Position numbers and translations under genes: made by a program. The notes beneath the pieces were generated by a model that made no database searches, had not been told where the DNA came from, and saw only the letters and a program-made list of their open reading frames with translations. Of a DNA stretch of 64,000 nt, positions 9,436 to 20,162 are shown piece by piece. Within the stretch, counting starts at the first letter, position 1; each line of letters opens with the position of its first letter. The stretch is taken from assembly GCF_004367745.1 (NCBI RefSeq), contig NZ_CP037993.1, forward strand, positions 806,001 through 870,000, in the 5' to 3' direction. The DNA comes from Herbaspirillum huttiense. Lineage in GTDB: Bacteria > Pseudomonadota > Gammaproteobacteria > Burkholderiales > Burkholderiaceae_D.

Positions 9436-10637
9436 CCCAGCAGTCCGCCTCCACCCTTCGTCCCGCCGTTCCCTCGACCACGCCGGCCACCTGGCTGGGC
9501 GTGATGGGCGGTGGCCAGCTCGGCCGCATGTTCGCCCACGCGGCGCAGAGCATGGGCTTCAAGGTCGCCGTGCTGGAAGCCGATGCCGACTGCCCGGCCG
9601 GGCAGGTGGCGGACCGCCTCATCAACGCCGCCTACGACGACGGTGCGGCGCTGGCCGAACTGGGGGCGCTGTGTGCGGCCATCACGACCGAGTTCGAGAA
9701 CGTCTCGGCCAAGAGCCTGGCCACGCTGGCGGCACAGACCTTCGTGGCACCGGCGGCTTCCGGCGTCTCGATTGCGCAGGACCGCACTGCCGAGAAGGCC
9801 TTCTTTACCGAATGCGGATCGCAGTCCGGCGTGCTGCCGGCCCCGCACCTGGTGATCAACAGCGAGGCTGATATCGATGGCCTCGATGCCAAGCTGCTGC
9901 CGGGCATCCTCAAGACGGCCCGCATGGGTTATGACGGCAAGGGCCAGGTGCGCGTGCGCACCATCGATGAAGTGCGTGCCGCTTTCGCCGCCATGAAGGG
10001 CGTGACCTGCGTGCTGGAAAAGATGCTGCCGCTGGCCTATGAAGTCTCGGTGCTGGTGGCGCGTGGTCATGACGGCCAGGCCGTGGTCTATCCGATTGCC
10101 GAGAACGTGCATCGCGATGGCATCCTCTTCACCACCACCGTGCCCGGTCCCAACATCAAGGCCGATGCCGCTGCGCGTGCGCAGCAGGCGGCTTTGCAGA
10201 TCATCGGCGCGATGCACTACGTCGGTGTGCTCTGTATCGAATTCTTCGTGCTGGACGATGGTGCACTGGTGGTCAACGAGATGGCCCCGCGTCCACACAA
10301 CAGCGGCCACTACACCATCGATGCCTGCGTCACCAGCCAGTTCGAACAGCAAGCCCGCGCCATGGCGCGCCTGCCGCTGGGCGATACGCGCCAGCATTCG
10401 CCCTCGGTGATGCTGAACATCCTCGGCGATGTCTGGTACGAGGATGACACGGACGCCCAGCGCGAACCGGCCTGGGATCAGGTGCTGGCACTGCCCGGTG
10501 CGCACCTGCACCTGTACGGCAAGGCGGAAGCGCGCCGTGGCCGCAAGATGGGCCATGTCACTTTCACCGGTGCCACGCTGGCCGATGCACAGCGCCAGCT
10601 GGCAGCCGCCTGCGCCATCCTCGGCATCACGCTGTAA
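9432..10637 (+). CDS. purK: N5-carboxyaminoimidazole ribonucleotide synthase
   Basis: 401-residue ATP-grasp enzyme that carboxylates AIR with bicarbonate to N5-CAIR. The N-terminal [13 protein letters not shown] segment (residues 23-35) is the dinucleotide-like fold; [12 protein letters not shown] and the [16 protein letters not shown] segment are ATP-grasp and substrate motifs of PurK. Translation is coupled to purE by a 4-nt overlap. The next gene, a Sua5-type protein, starts 12 nt after the stop, probably in the same operon. Confidence 0.97.
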   Translation: MTQQSASTLRPAVPSTTPATWLGVMGGGQLGRMFAHAAQSMGFKVAVLEADADCPAGQVADRLINAAYDDGAALAELGALCAAITTEFENVSAKSLATLAAQTFVAPAASGVSIAQDRTAEKAFFTECGSQSGVLPAPHLVINSEADIDGLDAKLLPGILKTARMGYDGKGQVRVRTIDEVRAAFAAMKGVTCVLEKMLPLAYEVSVLVARGHDGQAVVYPIAENVHRDGILFTTTVPGPNIKADAAARAQQAALQIIGAMHYVGVLCIEFFVLDDGALVVNEMAPRPHNSGHYTIDACVTSQFEQQARAMARLPLGDTRQHSPSVMLNILGDVWYEDDTDAQREPAWDQVLALPGAHLHLYGKAEARRGRKMGHVTFTGATLADAQRQLAAACAILGITL

Positions 10638-10649
10638 GCGAGGCCGGCG

Positions 10650-11705
10650 ATGAACGACAAGCGCGCTTCTTCCACTGTGTCCATCGACGTCGCGGCCATC
10701 ATGCACGCCGCGCGCAAGCTGGAGCAGGGCGGGCTGGTGGCCTTCCCGACCGAGACCGTCTATGGCCTCGGCGGTGACGCCGAAAATCCGGCCGCCATTG
10801 CTGCCATCTATGCGGCCAAGGGACGTCCTGCCAATCATCCGGTGATCGTCCACGTTTCACCGGAAGCCGATATCGGCTACTGGGCCGCGTCGGTACCGGT
10901 GGAAGCGCGGCGCCTGATTGCCTCGTTCTGGCCGGGTCCGCTCACGCTGATCCTCAAGCGCGCCGCGCACATTCCCGATGCCGTGGCCGGTGGCCAGGAT
11001 TCGGTGGGCGTGCGCTGCCCTTCGCATCCGGTGGCGCAAGCGCTGCTGCGCGAATTCCGTGGCGGCAAGGGCGGCATCGCCGGTCCCTCGGCCAACAAGT
11101 TCGGACACGTCAGCCCCACCACCGCCGAGCACGTGCGCGAGGAATTCGGCAGCGATGCCGACAGCCCGGTGGACTATGTGCTCGACGGCGGACAGAGCGA
11201 AGTGGGCATCGAGTCCACCATCGTCGACCTGTCCCGCATCGAGACCCATGGCCCGGTGCTGCTGCGCCCCGGCCAGATCAGCGCGGATCGTATTGCTGCC
11301 GTGCTGGGTGTGCCGCTGGCGACGCCCGACGCCACCGCACCGCGCGCATCAGGTACGCTCGATGCGCACTACGCACCGCATACGCCGGTGGTGCAGGTTG
11401 CGTCGGCCGAGCTGCCAGCGCTCCTGGGCAAGTTGGCTGGCATCGGTCAGAAGGTCGCGTTGATCCAGCGCGAATTCCGGGGTGATGGTGTGCCCGGCGT
11501 GACGGTGATCCGGCCCATGCCACTCACTGCCGATGCTTATGCCCACGATCTCTATGCCGCCCTGCGTGACATGGACCATGCAGGCGCAGACCTCATCGTG
11601 GTGGAATCCCTGCCCCTCAGCGCAGACTGGCAAGGCGTCAACGACCGCCTGCGCCGCGCGGCTTTCGATTCGCAGGGTTTGCTGGCGCGCCTGCTTCAGG
11701 GCTGA
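10650..11705 (+). CDS. L-threonylcarbamoyladenylate synthase (Sua5 type)
   Basis: 351-residue Sua5/YciO/YrdC-family enzyme that makes threonylcarbamoyl-AMP from threonine, bicarbonate and ATP, the first step of the t6A37 tRNA modification. The YrdC domain covers roughly residues 10-210 with GLVAFPTETVYGLG, KRAAHIPDAVAG and the GPSANKFGHVSPT segment; the remaining C-terminal part is the Sua5 domain, which the short TsaC form lacks. It lies 12 nt after purK, linking a translation-fidelity gene to purine synthesis. Proteins of this type are named Sua5 or TsaC2. Confidence 0.93.
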   Translation: MNDKRASSTVSIDVAAIMHAARKLEQGGLVAFPTETVYGLGGDAENPAAIAAIYAAKGRPANHPVIVHVSPEADIGYWAASVPVEARRLIASFWPGPLTLILKRAAHIPDAVAGGQDSVGVRCPSHPVAQALLREFRGGKGGIAGPSANKFGHVSPTTAEHVREEFGSDADSPVDYVLDGGQSEVGIESTIVDLSRIETHGPVLLRPGQISADRIAAVLGVPLATPDATAPRASGTLDAHYAPHTPVVQVASAELPALLGKLAGIGQKVALIQREFRGDGVPGVTVIRPMPLTADAYAHDLYAALRDMDHAGADLIVVESLPLSADWQGVNDRLRRAAFDSQGLLARLLQG

Positions 11706-12084
11706 ACGGCAGCTCAACCATAGTTCGCTCGTCCGCTCAGCCAGTGACCTGCCAGGGACAAGTCGTCGCTTTGTACTTCCTCCACGCCCCCGTTCTGCTG
11801 CGCCAGTACTGACTCGCCAGTCAGTACGCGGTTGCCAAAAGCAGACATGCACTATCGTGCTCTTCACATGTTCTATACAAAATGTGACAAAGCTGGCATA
11901 GTATCTCCACCGAATAGCACGCGCGTTCTTTTTGTTTCGTCAGCGTAAAAACCACGTACAGACCAGTTACGCAGGATTACGTTGAATAATGAAAAACGGT
12001 AACCAGCCGTGACAGTAATCCCGTCTATCGCCAGACATCGGGAATAAAAAATCCGGGCACTGCCCGCAACTCTTGGAGACAGCA
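11706..12084. other. 379-nt intergenic region before ompW
   Basis: No gene is evident. It holds a perfect 9-bp inverted repeat (listed separately), an AT-richer stretch from about 11860, a second palindrome TCACAT-N12-ATGTGA at 11864-11887, and the ompW ribosome-binding site GGAGA. Promoter elements cannot be fixed by eye. Confidence 0.6.
11806..11827. promoter_or_regulatory. Perfect 9-bp inverted repeat (operator-like)
   Basis: GTACTGACT and AGTCAGTAC flank CGCC. There is no T-run on either side, so it looks more like a TetR-type operator or a stable RNA hairpin than a terminator. It lies 101 nt after the Sua5-type gene and about 260 nt before ompW. Confidence 0.45.
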
Positions 12085-12834
12085 ATGCAAAAACAATTTT
12101 CCTTCCTGCCCAAACTCGCCGCATTGTCCGTGATGGCAGCGTGCGCTGCACCGGCCATGGCGCAGACCGCAGGCAGCAATATCGTCAACCTGGGCTGGTT
12201 CCACCTGGCTCCGCAGGATTCAAGCGAGATCCTGCGCAAGAACGATGGTCCGGGTGCTGGTCCGATTCCGGGTTCGGGTTCCACCGTGAACAGTGCGGAT
12301 ACTCTGGGTATCGCCTTCACCCACTTCCTGACCGACAACGTCTCGCTGACCGCTGACCTGGGCATTCCGCCGACCTTCAAGCTCGACGGCACCGGCACCT
12401 TGGCCGGCGTGGGCCAGATCGGCAAGGCCAAGCAATGGAGCCCGGCCATCGTGGCCAAATATCACTTCGGCGACGCCAACAGCACCTTCCGTCCCTTCGT
12501 CGGTGCCGGCGTGACCTACGTCTGGTACGACAACGTCGAACTGACCGATACCTTCCAGCGCACCATCTCCAGCAAGTACACCAACGGTGCCGTCACCGGT
12601 GCCAAGTCCAGCGCCAACCTGAGCTCCTCGTGGGCCCCGGTGCTGACCGTGGGTGCCAACTACAACTTCGACAAGAACTGGTCCGTGGGCCTGTCCGTGT
12701 CCTACATCCCGCTCAAGACCAATGCCGACATCACCACCGAGCTGCCCGCTGCAGCAGGTGGCACGACGCACTCGAGCACCAGCCTGACGATCAACCCGAT
12801 CGTCAGCTTCCTGTCGGTGGGCTACAAGTTCTAA
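12085..12834 (+). CDS. ompW: OmpW-family outer-membrane protein
   Basis: 249-residue small beta-barrel of the OmpW family, which forms an eight-stranded pore with a hydrophobic channel. A signal peptide ends near AMAQ (residue 27). Family hallmarks are LTADLGIPPTFKLDGTGTL, the PFVGAGVTYVWY segment and the C-terminal strand ending in aromatic Phe (SVGYKF). The ATG is preceded by GGAGA; an in-frame ATG four codons upstream lacks spacing for it. The protein may move small hydrophobic compounds; the ligand is unknown. It is followed by a bidirectional terminator facing the flavin reductase gene. Confidence 0.93.
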   Translation: MQKQFSFLPKLAALSVMAACAAPAMAQTAGSNIVNLGWFHLAPQDSSEILRKNDGPGAGPIPGSGSTVNSADTLGIAFTHFLTDNVSLTADLGIPPTFKLDGTGTLAGVGQIGKAKQWSPAIVAKYHFGDANSTFRPFVGAGVTYVWYDNVELTDTFQRTISSKYTNGAVTGAKSSANLSSSWAPVLTVGANYNFDKNWSVGLSVSYIPLKTNADITTELPAAAGGTTHSSTSLTINPIVSFLSVGYKF

Positions 12835-12851
12835 GACCGGAACACTGCTGC

Positions 12852-12893
12852 AAAAAAATGGCACCCGGAGCAATCCGGGTGCCATTTTCTTTT
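12852..12893. terminator. Bidirectional intrinsic terminator, ompW / flavin reductase
   Basis: 12-bp perfect stem ATGGCACCCGGA/TCCGGGTGCCAT with a GCAA tetraloop, flanked by an A-run on the left and TTTTCTTTT on the right. It serves both converging genes. Confidence 0.92.
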
Positions 12894-12927
12894 GGGCAGC
12901 TGCCTCAAAGCACAGCAGACGCGCTGT

Positions 12928-13437
12928 TCAGAAAGCCTCAGTCTTCGTGAACCGGCCGTTGTGGAAGACCAGCGCGGCCTGCGGGTCGACTTCGCACTGT
13001 TCCACCTCGCCCACGAAGATGACGTGGTCGCCTTCCGGATACTGGCTGCGGTTGTGGCATTCGAACCAGGCCGAGGCCCCATCCAGAATCGGCTGGCCGG
13101 TGCGCGAGAGCTTGTAGGCCACGCCTTCGAAGCGGTTCTCCATCTTGCTGGCGAATTGCTGCGCCAGATGTGCCTGCTCGGCGCTGAGGATGTTGATCAC
13201 GTAATGCGAATTGCCGGAGAACACCGGCAGGCTGTTGGCGCGTGTGCCGAGGCTCCACAGCACGAGTGGAGGATCCAGCGAAACCGAATTGAAGGAGCTG
13301 GCGGTCAGGCCCAGGAGGGTGCCATCGGCCAGGCGGGTCGTGATGACGGTGACCCCTGTGGCGAACTGCGACAGGGCCTGGCGGAAATGCGCCGCGTCGA
13401 ACTGACGCGCTTCGGCGCGGGGAAAGCGTGTGTGCAT
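12928..13437 (-). CDS. Flavin reductase family protein
   Basis: 169-residue protein of the flavin reductase / FMN-binding split-barrel family, which uses NAD(P)H to reduce FMN or FAD for partner monooxygenases. Typical segments are FATGVTVITTR, GLTASSFNSVSLDPPLVLWSL and GDHVIFVGEVE. The start MHTRFPRAE is the first ATG; a GTG 13 codons upstream with an AAGG sequence before it is a real alternative. No partner oxygenase is adjacent, so its physiological partner is unknown. It is transcribed away from msrA. Confidence 0.85.
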   Translation of the reverse strand: MHTRFPRAEARQFDAAHFRQALSQFATGVTVITTRLADGTLLGLTASSFNSVSLDPPLVLWSLGTRANSLPVFSGNSHYVINILSAEQAHLAQQFASKMENRFEGVAYKLSRTGQPILDGASAWFECHNRSQYPEGDHVIFVGEVEQCEVDPQAALVFHNGRFTKTEAF

Positions 13438-13642
13438 CGGGAGTCTGCTTGGAGGTCGAAGCGCTGCGGCCTGCACCTTGCGGCCAGCCGGTCAATGCGC
13501 GGAGATGCACATGATAACGGATCGCGCGCAGTCTTGCCGTGCGGGCTGGGCTTGGATGACTTGAGAATGCTTCACATCGGCCTCACTTGAAGTGCTGAAT
13601 TGGAGTAAAGTTTTACAACAAGCAACTTAACGGGAGAACATC

Positions 13643-14176
<534 letters not shown>

Positions 14177-14213
14177 ATTCTCGCCGGCGTTAAGACGTCC
14201 CAAGTACCACGTA

Positions 14214-14250
14214 CAACGGGCCTGCCTCCGGGAAGAGGGCAGGCCCGTTG
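14214..14250. terminator. Long hairpin between msrA and cfa
   Basis: Perfect 13-bp stem CAACGGGCCTGCC/GGCAGGCCCGTTG with an 11-nt loop between two converging genes. No clear T-run is present, so termination efficiency is uncertain. Confidence 0.6.
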
Positions 14251-14271
14251 CTTGATGGGGCTGGCGAATGC

Positions 14272-15480
14272 TTATTGTTGTGCGTAGATGTACTTGCGCG
14301 ACCACGGCAGCTGCTGTGCGCTGCGGCCGGCCTTGGTGCAGATGACCTGATACAGCGAGATCCAGTCGCGTTCGAAACCGTAGGCGCTGCCGGCCAGGTA
14401 AACGCGCCAGATACGGTAGCGCTTCTCGTCGGTCACGCGATGGATGGCGTCGGCATTGGCTTCGAAATTGTCGGCCCACAGGCTGCAGGTGCGGGCATAG
14501 TGGCGTCGCAGGTTTTCGACGTCGAAGGCTTCCAGGCCGCCTTCCTGCATGGTCCGCAGCACCGTGCTGATGTGCGGCAGTTCGCCGGCGGGGAACACGT
14601 ACTTGTCGATGAATTCACCGGCCCCATAGGGCGACTCGCCATTCTCGATATCGGTGCTGGTAATGCCGTGGTTCATGGCCATGCCGCCATCGGCCAGCAG
14701 CTTCCTGATCTGGGCAAAATACGTCGGCAAATTCTTGATGCCCACATGCTCGAACATGCCCACCGAGGTGATGCGGTCAAAGGTGCCGGTGACGTCACGG
14801 TAGTCCTGCAGGCGAATCTCGATGCGGTCGCCGAGTCCGGCCGCTTCCACCCGCTCACGTGCCAGCGCGTACTGGTTGTTGGAGAGCGTCACCCCCACGC
14901 AGCGCGCGCCGAATTTCTGCGCCGCCCGCAGCACCAGCGCGCCCCAGCCGCAGCCGATGTCCAGCAGGGTCTGGCCGGGCTTGAGCTGGATCTTCTCCAG
15001 GATGTGGTCGATCTTCTTGAGCTGGGCCGTGGCCAGATCCTCGTCACCGTTCTCGAAGTAGGCGCAGGAATACACCATGTTCTCGTCCAGGAACAGCTTG
15101 TAGAAATCGTTGGAAACGTCGTAGTGATACTGGATGGCTTCGGCGTCCCGCTTTTTGGTGTGCGTCACGCTGCGCACCATGCGGCCCAGACGGCCCTCGG
15201 CCTTGAGGGTATTGGACGCCAGACCGTTGGCGACCTGGATGATGCTCTTGACCTTGCCCTCGACCTCGATCTTGCCTTCGACGTAGGCCTCGCCCAGATT
15301 GGCCAGCGAGGGCGTGAGCAGTGACGTGATGGCTGAAGCGTGCGGAACCTTGAGCGTGACTTCAGGTGTACCGCTGCTGAAGTCGTAATGCTGTCCGTTC
15401 CACAGCTCCAGCCGCAGTGGCAGGGCCGACACATTGCGAATGTTTTCTACCCAGGCGTCTAGCTTCTTTTCCCAAAACAC
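14272..15480 (-). CDS. cfa: Cyclopropane-fatty-acyl-phospholipid synthase
   Basis: 402-residue SAM-dependent enzyme that converts cis double bonds of membrane phospholipid acyl chains to cyclopropane rings, usually on entry to stationary phase or under acid stress. The methyltransferase motif LDIGCGWGAL and the QYHYDVSNDFYKLFLD segment are diagnostic. I prefer the GTG start at 15480 because GGAGG lies 5 nt before it and the length matches the family. A GTG at 15567 would add 29 residues and overlap pdxH by 28 nt. It lies downstream of pdxH on the same strand. Confidence 0.92.
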   Translation of the reverse strand: MFWEKKLDAWVENIRNVSALPLRLELWNGQHYDFSSGTPEVTLKVPHASAITSLLTPSLANLGEAYVEGKIEVEGKVKSIIQVANGLASNTLKAEGRLGRMVRSVTHTKKRDAEAIQYHYDVSNDFYKLFLDENMVYSCAYFENGDEDLATAQLKKIDHILEKIQLKPGQTLLDIGCGWGALVLRAAQKFGARCVGVTLSNNQYALARERVEAAGLGDRIEIRLQDYRDVTGTFDRITSVGMFEHVGIKNLPTYFAQIRKLLADGGMAMNHGITSTDIENGESPYGAGEFIDKYVFPAGELPHISTVLRTMQEGGLEAFDVENLRRHYARTCSLWADNFEANADAIHRVTDEKRYRIWRVYLAGSAYGFERDWISLYQVICTKAGRSAQQLPWSRKYIYAQQ

Positions 15481-15539
15481 GATGTCCTCCGCGTCAGTGA
15501 TGAATGCTGATCGGCCCTGCCAGGCATCGTGCGATGTCG

Positions 15540-16175
15540 TCAGGGCTGCAGGCGCTGCCGTTGCCACTGGCCATCATCGGAGCGCGTGTAGAGCACGCGG
15601 TCGTGCATGCGGGAGGGGCGGCCTTGCCAGAATTCGATGCGATCGGGAATCACGCGGTAGCCGCCCCAATGTTCCGGGCGGGTCGGATGGTCCCCGAACT
15701 GCTGCTTGCTTGCTTCGTATTGCTGTTCCAGCGTCTCGCGGCTGGCGACGGTCCGGCTCTGCTGCGAGGCGATCGCGCCGAGCTGGCTGGCCAGGGGGCG
15801 ACTGTAGAAGTACGCGTCGCTCTCTTCCTTGGTCACGCGCTCGATCTTTCCTTCGATGCGGACCTGGCGTTCAAGTTCGACCCAGTGGAACAGCAGCGCC
15901 ACGTACGGATTCTCCGCTACATCGACGCCCTTGCGGCTGTCGTAATTGGTAAACCAGGTAAAGCCCAGCTGATCGAACTGCTTGATCAGCACGATGCGCG
16001 ACGACGGCCGTCCATCGGCCCCGACGGTGGCCACGCTCATGGCGTTGGGCTCGGGGATCTGCGCCTTGGTCGCTTCGTCGAACCAGACTGCAAACTGGTC
16101 AACGGGATCGGCGGCAGTGTCGAGTTCGGACAAACTGGCGCGGCTGTAGTCTTTACGTAGGTCAGCTAACGACAT
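15540..16175 (-). CDS. pdxH: Pyridoxine/pyridoxamine 5'-phosphate oxidase
   Basis: 211-residue FMN enzyme that oxidises PNP or PMP to pyridoxal 5'-phosphate. The N-terminal [10 protein letters not shown] matches the family; [11 protein letters not shown] and the [11 protein letters not shown] segment bind FMN, and the C-terminal region ends with WQRQRLQP, the usual R-L-x-P tail. pdxA, an earlier step of the de novo route, lies in the same window near 39 kb but is unlinked. cfa follows on the same strand with a short gap. Confidence 0.96.
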   Translation of the reverse strand: MSLADLRKDYSRASLSELDTAADPVDQFAVWFDEATKAQIPEPNAMSVATVGADGRPSSRIVLIKQFDQLGFTWFTNYDSRKGVDVAENPYVALLFHWVELERQVRIEGKIERVTKEESDAYFYSRPLASQLGAIASQQSRTVASRETLEQQYEASKQQFGDHPTRPEHWGGYRVIPDRIEFWQGRPSRMHDRVLYTRSDDGQWQRQRLQP

Positions 16176-16307
16176 GCTTCTTGCTCCTTGGGGAGTGGCG
16201 CTAGATTAGCGCGTTTCAAAATGTTTTGCAGAGCAGCAAAACGGCGAATGCGAGCCATTGTGCGGCCTGGCGGCCGCTTGCTCCATGATCGCAAGCAAGG
16301 CGCGCCA

Positions 16308-16340
16308 ATAAAAAAGCCGATGCATTATCGCATCGGCTTT
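16308..16340 (-). terminator. Intrinsic terminator of the cytochrome b561-YceI unit
   Basis: 11-bp stem AAAGCCGATGC/GCATCGGCTTT with a 6-nt loop; read on the minus strand it runs into TTTTTTATT. It lies 55 nt after the stop of the last YceI gene. Confidence 0.9.
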
Positions 16341-16395
16341 CGTGGTTTGCCGGGGCCGGAGCAGGTCCGGCCGCTTCAGGCAAGCGCGAGCAGGA

Positions 16396-16968
16396 TCAGT
16401 TGGTCTTGACGGCTTCGACCTGGATGGCCAGCTTGGTCTCCATCGAGAAACCATACTTGGCACCGTAGTCGATACCGAAATCGGCGCGGTTGAAGGAGGC
16501 CGATGCATCGCCGCCGCAGACCTCACGCTTGAGCATCGGGTGCTGGATGCAGGTGAACTTGTTCAGGGTCAGGGTGACCGGCTTGGTCACGCCGTGCAGG
16601 GTCAGTTCGCCTTCGACGGTGGCCGGCTTGTCGCCGTTGAACTTGATGTTGCCCTTGTATTGGGCGGTCGGGTACTTGGCGACGTCGAACATGTCGGCGC
16701 TCTTGGCGTGATCGTTCATCTTGGCCATGCCGAAGTCGATGGAGGCGGTATCGATGGTGATGTCGACGGTGCCGGTCTTGGCAGCGCGATCCAGGGTCAC
16801 GGTGCCGCTGGTCTTGTCGAACTTGCCGCGCCAGATGGACACGCCCATGTGGTCCGCTTCGAAGCTGGGGTAGGTGTGGCTGGGGTCGATGCTGTAGGTG
16901 TCGGCAGCGTTGGCGGAGACGGCGGCACCGGCGGCGACCAGGGCGAGCAGGAGGTGATTCAGTTTCAT
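16396..16968 (-). CDS. YceI-family periplasmic lipocalin-like protein (copy 1)
   Basis: 190-residue secreted protein of the YceI family, a lipocalin-like beta-barrel reported to bind polyisoprenoids in homologues. The signal peptide is [21 protein letters not shown], cut after residue 21. The mature start [20 protein letters not shown] and the [12 protein letters not shown] segment are classic for the family. It is 120 nt downstream of a second YceI gene and both lie after a cytochrome b561 gene, as yceI and yceJ do in E. coli. Two cysteines (CIQHP, EVCGG) could form a disulfide. Its ligand is unknown. Confidence 0.92.
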   Translation of the reverse strand: MKLNHLLLALVAAGAAVSANAADTYSIDPSHTYPSFEADHMGVSIWRGKFDKTSGTVTLDRAAKTGTVDITIDTASIDFGMAKMNDHAKSADMFDVAKYPTAQYKGNIKFNGDKPATVEGELTLHGVTKPVTLTLNKFTCIQHPMLKREVCGGDASASFNRADFGIDYGAKYGFSMETKLAIQVEAVKTN

Positions 16969-17088
16969 TTGTTTGGATTCCTTGAGTGAAAAAAACCGCA
17001 GGGGAGCCCGCCCCTTGCAGGGCGGTGCGTCATGGCGCGGAACGACTTTTATTGATGTTGTTGAGGCTGTTGATGCTGTTGCTACGAA

Positions 17089-17661
17089 TTACTGGGCCAC
17101 GATGTGGAACTTGATCGTCACTTCATCGGCCACCATGCCGGTATCCTTCCACTCGCCTTCACCGACGTTGTAGGTCAGGCGCTTGATGGGCAGGGTACCG
17201 TCGAAGACCTGGGCGGCACCGTCCTTCTTGACGGTCAGCGGGAAGCTGACATCGGTGCTCTTGCCCTTGATGGTCAGCTTGCCGGCCACGTCATACTTGC
17301 CGGCGCCAGCGGCCTTGATGCTGCTGGCCACGAAGCTGGCCTTGGGGAATTGGGCGGCGTTGAACCACTCCTTCTTCTGCACTTCCTTGTTGTACTCGGC
17401 TTCACCCAGGTCGAAGCTGGCGACGTCGATCTCCACCGACGCCTTGCCTTGTTCCGGCTTGGTGGCGTCGAAGTCGATGGCGGCGTTGAACTTCTTGAAC
17501 TTGGCATCGACCGGGACGTTGAGTTGCTTGAAGGTGGCGGTGACGCTGCTCTTGGCGGCATCCACCTTCAGCGGGGCTGCGTGGGCGGAGAGGGTGAAGG
17601 CAGCAGCGGCCAGGGCCAGCAGGGAGGGTTTGAGGAAGCGGGTGGAGCGAGTGGAGGTCAT
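17089..17661 (-). CDS. YceI-family periplasmic protein (copy 2)
   Basis: 190-residue YceI-like protein with a signal peptide ending AHA near residue 29. The mature part starts APLKVDAAKSSVTATFKQ and contains the family pattern of alternating beta strands, for example VEIDVASFDLGEAEYN and KLTIKGKSTDVSFPLTV. It shares length and fold with copy 1 but the sequences are clearly diverged, so this is an old duplication. It sits 63 nt downstream of cytochrome b561, suggesting a periplasmic binding protein working next to a membrane electron carrier. Confidence 0.9.
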   Translation of the reverse strand: MTSTRSTRFLKPSLLALAAAAFTLSAHAAPLKVDAAKSSVTATFKQLNVPVDAKFKKFNAAIDFDATKPEQGKASVEIDVASFDLGEAEYNKEVQKKEWFNAAQFPKASFVASSIKAAGAGKYDVAGKLTIKGKSTDVSFPLTVKKDGAAQVFDGTLPIKRLTYNVGEGEWKDTGMVADEVTIKFHIVAQ

Positions 17662-17724
17662 GTCGGGTTCCGTAAAAAAACGAGCAATATGAATGATCTT
17701 GCGTAGCGTGCGGCGTGCAGGGGA

Positions 17725-18249
17725 TCAGGGCAGCATGCGTTTGAAGATATTGTCACGATCGATGAACTGATGCTTGAGCGCGGCCAGCACGTGCAGGGCA
17801 AAGGCGGCCAGCAGGGTCATGTTGAGCCAGTAGTGGGTGGCCTTGAGCAGCGGCTTCCACTCCGGATTCGGGGCAATCAGCACCGGCAGCGGCACCACGC
17901 CCAGGTAGACCACCGGTACGCCGGCGGCCAGGCTGTAGAAATAACCGGAGACGGGAATGGCGAACATCAGCACGTACAGGCCAAGGTGCAGCCCGTGTGC
18001 CGCCGACTGTTGCCAGCCCGGCATGTTGGCCGGATAGGCCGGTGCCTTGTGCGTGAGACGCCACAGCAGACGCACGCAGACCAGCGCCAGTACGGTCACG
18101 CCCAGCCACTTGTGCCAGGAAAAATACTTCAGCTTGGTCGGGGTCAGGCCGGGAATGTCGACCATGGTCAGCCCCAGGCCGAAGGCGGAGATGATCAACA
18201 GGGCAATCAGCCAGTGCAGCAGCACGGCGGGTTTGGTATAGCGTTCCAT
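17725..18249 (-). CDS. Cytochrome b561 family protein
   Basis: 174-residue four-helix inner-membrane dihaem protein of the bacterial cytochrome b561 (CybB/YceJ) family. Histidines in predicted helices are in ALLHWLIALL (His12 region), the SWHKWLGV segment, HGLHLGLYVLMF, and the ATHYWLN/FALHVLAALKH region. The family moves electrons from quinol, in some members to superoxide. The start MERYTKPAVLLHW matches the family; a longer frame adds a basic, unlikely leader. It is first in a unit with the two YceI genes. Confidence 0.93.
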   Translation of the reverse strand: MERYTKPAVLLHWLIALLIISAFGLGLTMVDIPGLTPTKLKYFSWHKWLGVTVLALVCVRLLWRLTHKAPAYPANMPGWQQSAAHGLHLGLYVLMFAIPVSGYFYSLAAGVPVVYLGVVPLPVLIAPNPEWKPLLKATHYWLNMTLLAAFALHVLAALKHQFIDRDNIFKRMLP

Positions 18250-18553
18250 AGGATGTGGCGAGCGTAGGTGGCGTTTGGAGCGGCTGGCTCTGCAATGGTT
18301 CTGCAGGGCGGGCGGGCCGGGCTGGCGTCGCGAAATCCGCGAAGATTCCGGGCGGCAAGCGATCATGCCACTCTTTTTGACCCTGCTGAGTATAAAGAGC
18401 TTTCGCTGCTCGTATTACTCGCCGAAATGGCACTTCAGCCATCCGGTTTTGCGAGTAATCCTAACAATGATTCAGGTTTTGGTGGCGCCAATGAAAAATG
18501 GCGCACATTGCTGTGCGCCATTCGTTCATTTTGCTGATCGTTGATGAGAACTA
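18250..18553. other. 304-nt region between cytochrome b561 and purB
   Basis: It must hold the promoter of the cytochrome b561-YceI unit and, at its right end, the purB terminator. A run of in-frame codons here gives no recognisable protein. No other feature is evident. Confidence 0.6.
18494..18522 (-). terminator. Intrinsic terminator of purB
   Basis: 11-bp perfect stem AATGGCGCACA/TGTGCGCCATT with a 4-nt loop; on the minus strand the stem runs into a T-run (TTTTTCAT). It lies about 30 nt after the purB stop. Confidence 0.85.
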
Positions 18554-20113
<1,560 letters not shown>

Positions 20114-20126
20114 TCAGGAAATGCGA

Positions 20127-20135
20127 ATGTTATAA
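20127..20135 (+). promoter_or_regulatory. Extended -10 promoter of the glutathione transferase gene
   Basis: TGTTATAAT, a perfect TATAAT preceded by TGn, 28 nt before the ATG. A good -35 at standard spacing is not obvious, which is common for extended -10 promoters. Confidence 0.55.
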
Positions 20136-20162
20136 TCGAGTGAGATTATTACTCCACACGCT

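Noticed and set aside
11864..11887. TCACAT-N12-ATGTGA before ompW as a CRP site
   Set aside because: The half-sites are in reversed order and the spacing is wrong for CRP or FNR.
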